A stretch of DNA of 35,261 bases from Chara braunii (Eukaryota; Streptophyta; Charophyceae; Charales; Characeae): NCBI GenBank assembly GCA_003427395.1, contig BFEA01000019.1, positions 144,765 to 180,025 on the forward strand, written 5' to 3'. This document shows positions 34,949 to 35,261 of the stretch, one piece after another (within the stretch, counting starts at the first letter, position 1; each line of letters opens with the position of its first letter). Both the position numbers and the translations under genes were made by a program. Under the pieces are notes generated by a model that saw only the letters and a program-made list of their open reading frames with translations, was not told the DNA's origin and made no database searches.

Positions 34949-35203
34949 GGGCCTACAGAACAAGCGAAAAAGGGCCCACAAAACAAGCAAAAAAGGGCCT
35001 ACAGAACAAGCAAAAAAGGGCCCACACAGAACAAGCAAAAAGGGGCCTACAGAACAAGCAAAAAAGGGCCCACAGAACAAGCAAAAAAGGGCCTCCAGAA
35101 CAAGCGAAAAAGGGCCCACAGAACAAGCAAAAACGGGCCTACAGACCAAGTGAAAAAGGGCCCACAGAACAAGAGAAAACGGGCCTACAGAAAAAGCGAG
35201 AAA
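34949..35203. repeat. Minisatellite of eleven 23-bp units in alternating pairs
   Basis: Units start at 34949, 34972, 34995, 35018, 35043, 35066, 35089, 35112, 35135, 35158 and 35181. Each is of the form GGGCCYACAGAACAAGCRAA plus As. Odd units have GGGCCT and even units GGGCCC without exception, so the array behaves as a 46-bp dimer. One unit has a two-base insertion. A minus-strand frame of repeated GPF and LVL segments comes from the array. Confidence 0.95.
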
Positions 35204-35237
35204 GGAAAGAGCAAAACCAGCATGGTGATTACACCCT

Positions 35238-35261
35238 CTTTTTTTTTTTTTGGGGGGGGGG
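35238..35261. repeat. Poly-T then poly-G at the window edge
   Basis: About 13 T residues then at least 10 G residues run to the end of the window. Confidence 0.9.

Overview
The window looks like repeat-rich intergenic or heterochromatic nuclear DNA from a eukaryote of the green-plant lineage. The best lineage evidence is in the spliceosomal RNA copies. A minus-strand U6 copy at 1480-1580 keeps the plant-type 5' stem-loop (GTCCTTCAGGACATCC) and the plant-type 3' end (AAATTGAGAAATGGTCC). A U2 copy at 20671 begins with ACCTTTCTCGGCC, as plant U2 does. A charophyte alga such as Chara is only a guess. I found no intact protein-coding gene. The longest open frames lie over microsatellites or repeats and are mostly artefacts.

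Layout. 1-3.2 kb: CT array, SINE body, tRNA-like SINE head, two tandem U6 copies, CT/CA array, tRNA-like relic. 3.7-5.4 kb: long hairpin, complex member of a palindromic family, decayed Ty3/gypsy reverse transcriptase, SINE. 5.7-9.8 kb: GA array, very long purine-rich trinucleotide array ending in a U2 fragment, exact 89-bp duplication with U6-like sequence, duplicated Pro/Ser-rich minus-strand frame, two palindromic elements (one with perfect 47-bp arms), U6 fragment. 9.9-12.5 kb: two-kilobase element with hairpins at both ends, an internal 536-bp duplication and a possible Harbinger-like remnant, followed by terminal-inverted-repeat elements. 12.5-13.9 kb: element with a threefold-amplified end, then a broken gag-like region. 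14-18.6 kb: little recognisable, apart from a diverged 0.5-kb duplication and a second SINE type. 19-24.7 kb: a dense cluster of palindromic and terminal-inverted-repeat elements, the second U2 copy, SINEs, and two elements bordered by (TA)n. 25-28.6 kb: diverged repeat, GA/CA arrays with palindromes, and a 928-bp element rich in CCGGAC and GTCTGGAC motifs. 28.6-35.3 kb: second copy of the diverged repeat, 3' end of a LINE, tandem doublets, foldback element, long CT/GT array, SINE, and a dimeric 23-bp minisatellite.

The parts are best read as layers of mobile-element activity. A LINE with an A-rich tail could have supplied the machinery that copied tRNA-, U2- and U6-derived RNAs. Non-autonomous DNA elements and hairpin elements are interleaved with them and often abut microsatellites. 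The least ordinary signals are two U2 copies that both stop after the same stem-loop and run into A-rich DNA, which may be a U2-headed SINE, and a dispersed family of near-perfect hairpins repeatedly found next to GA/CT and CA/GT arrays. All assignments come from reading the sequence; no database search was possible.
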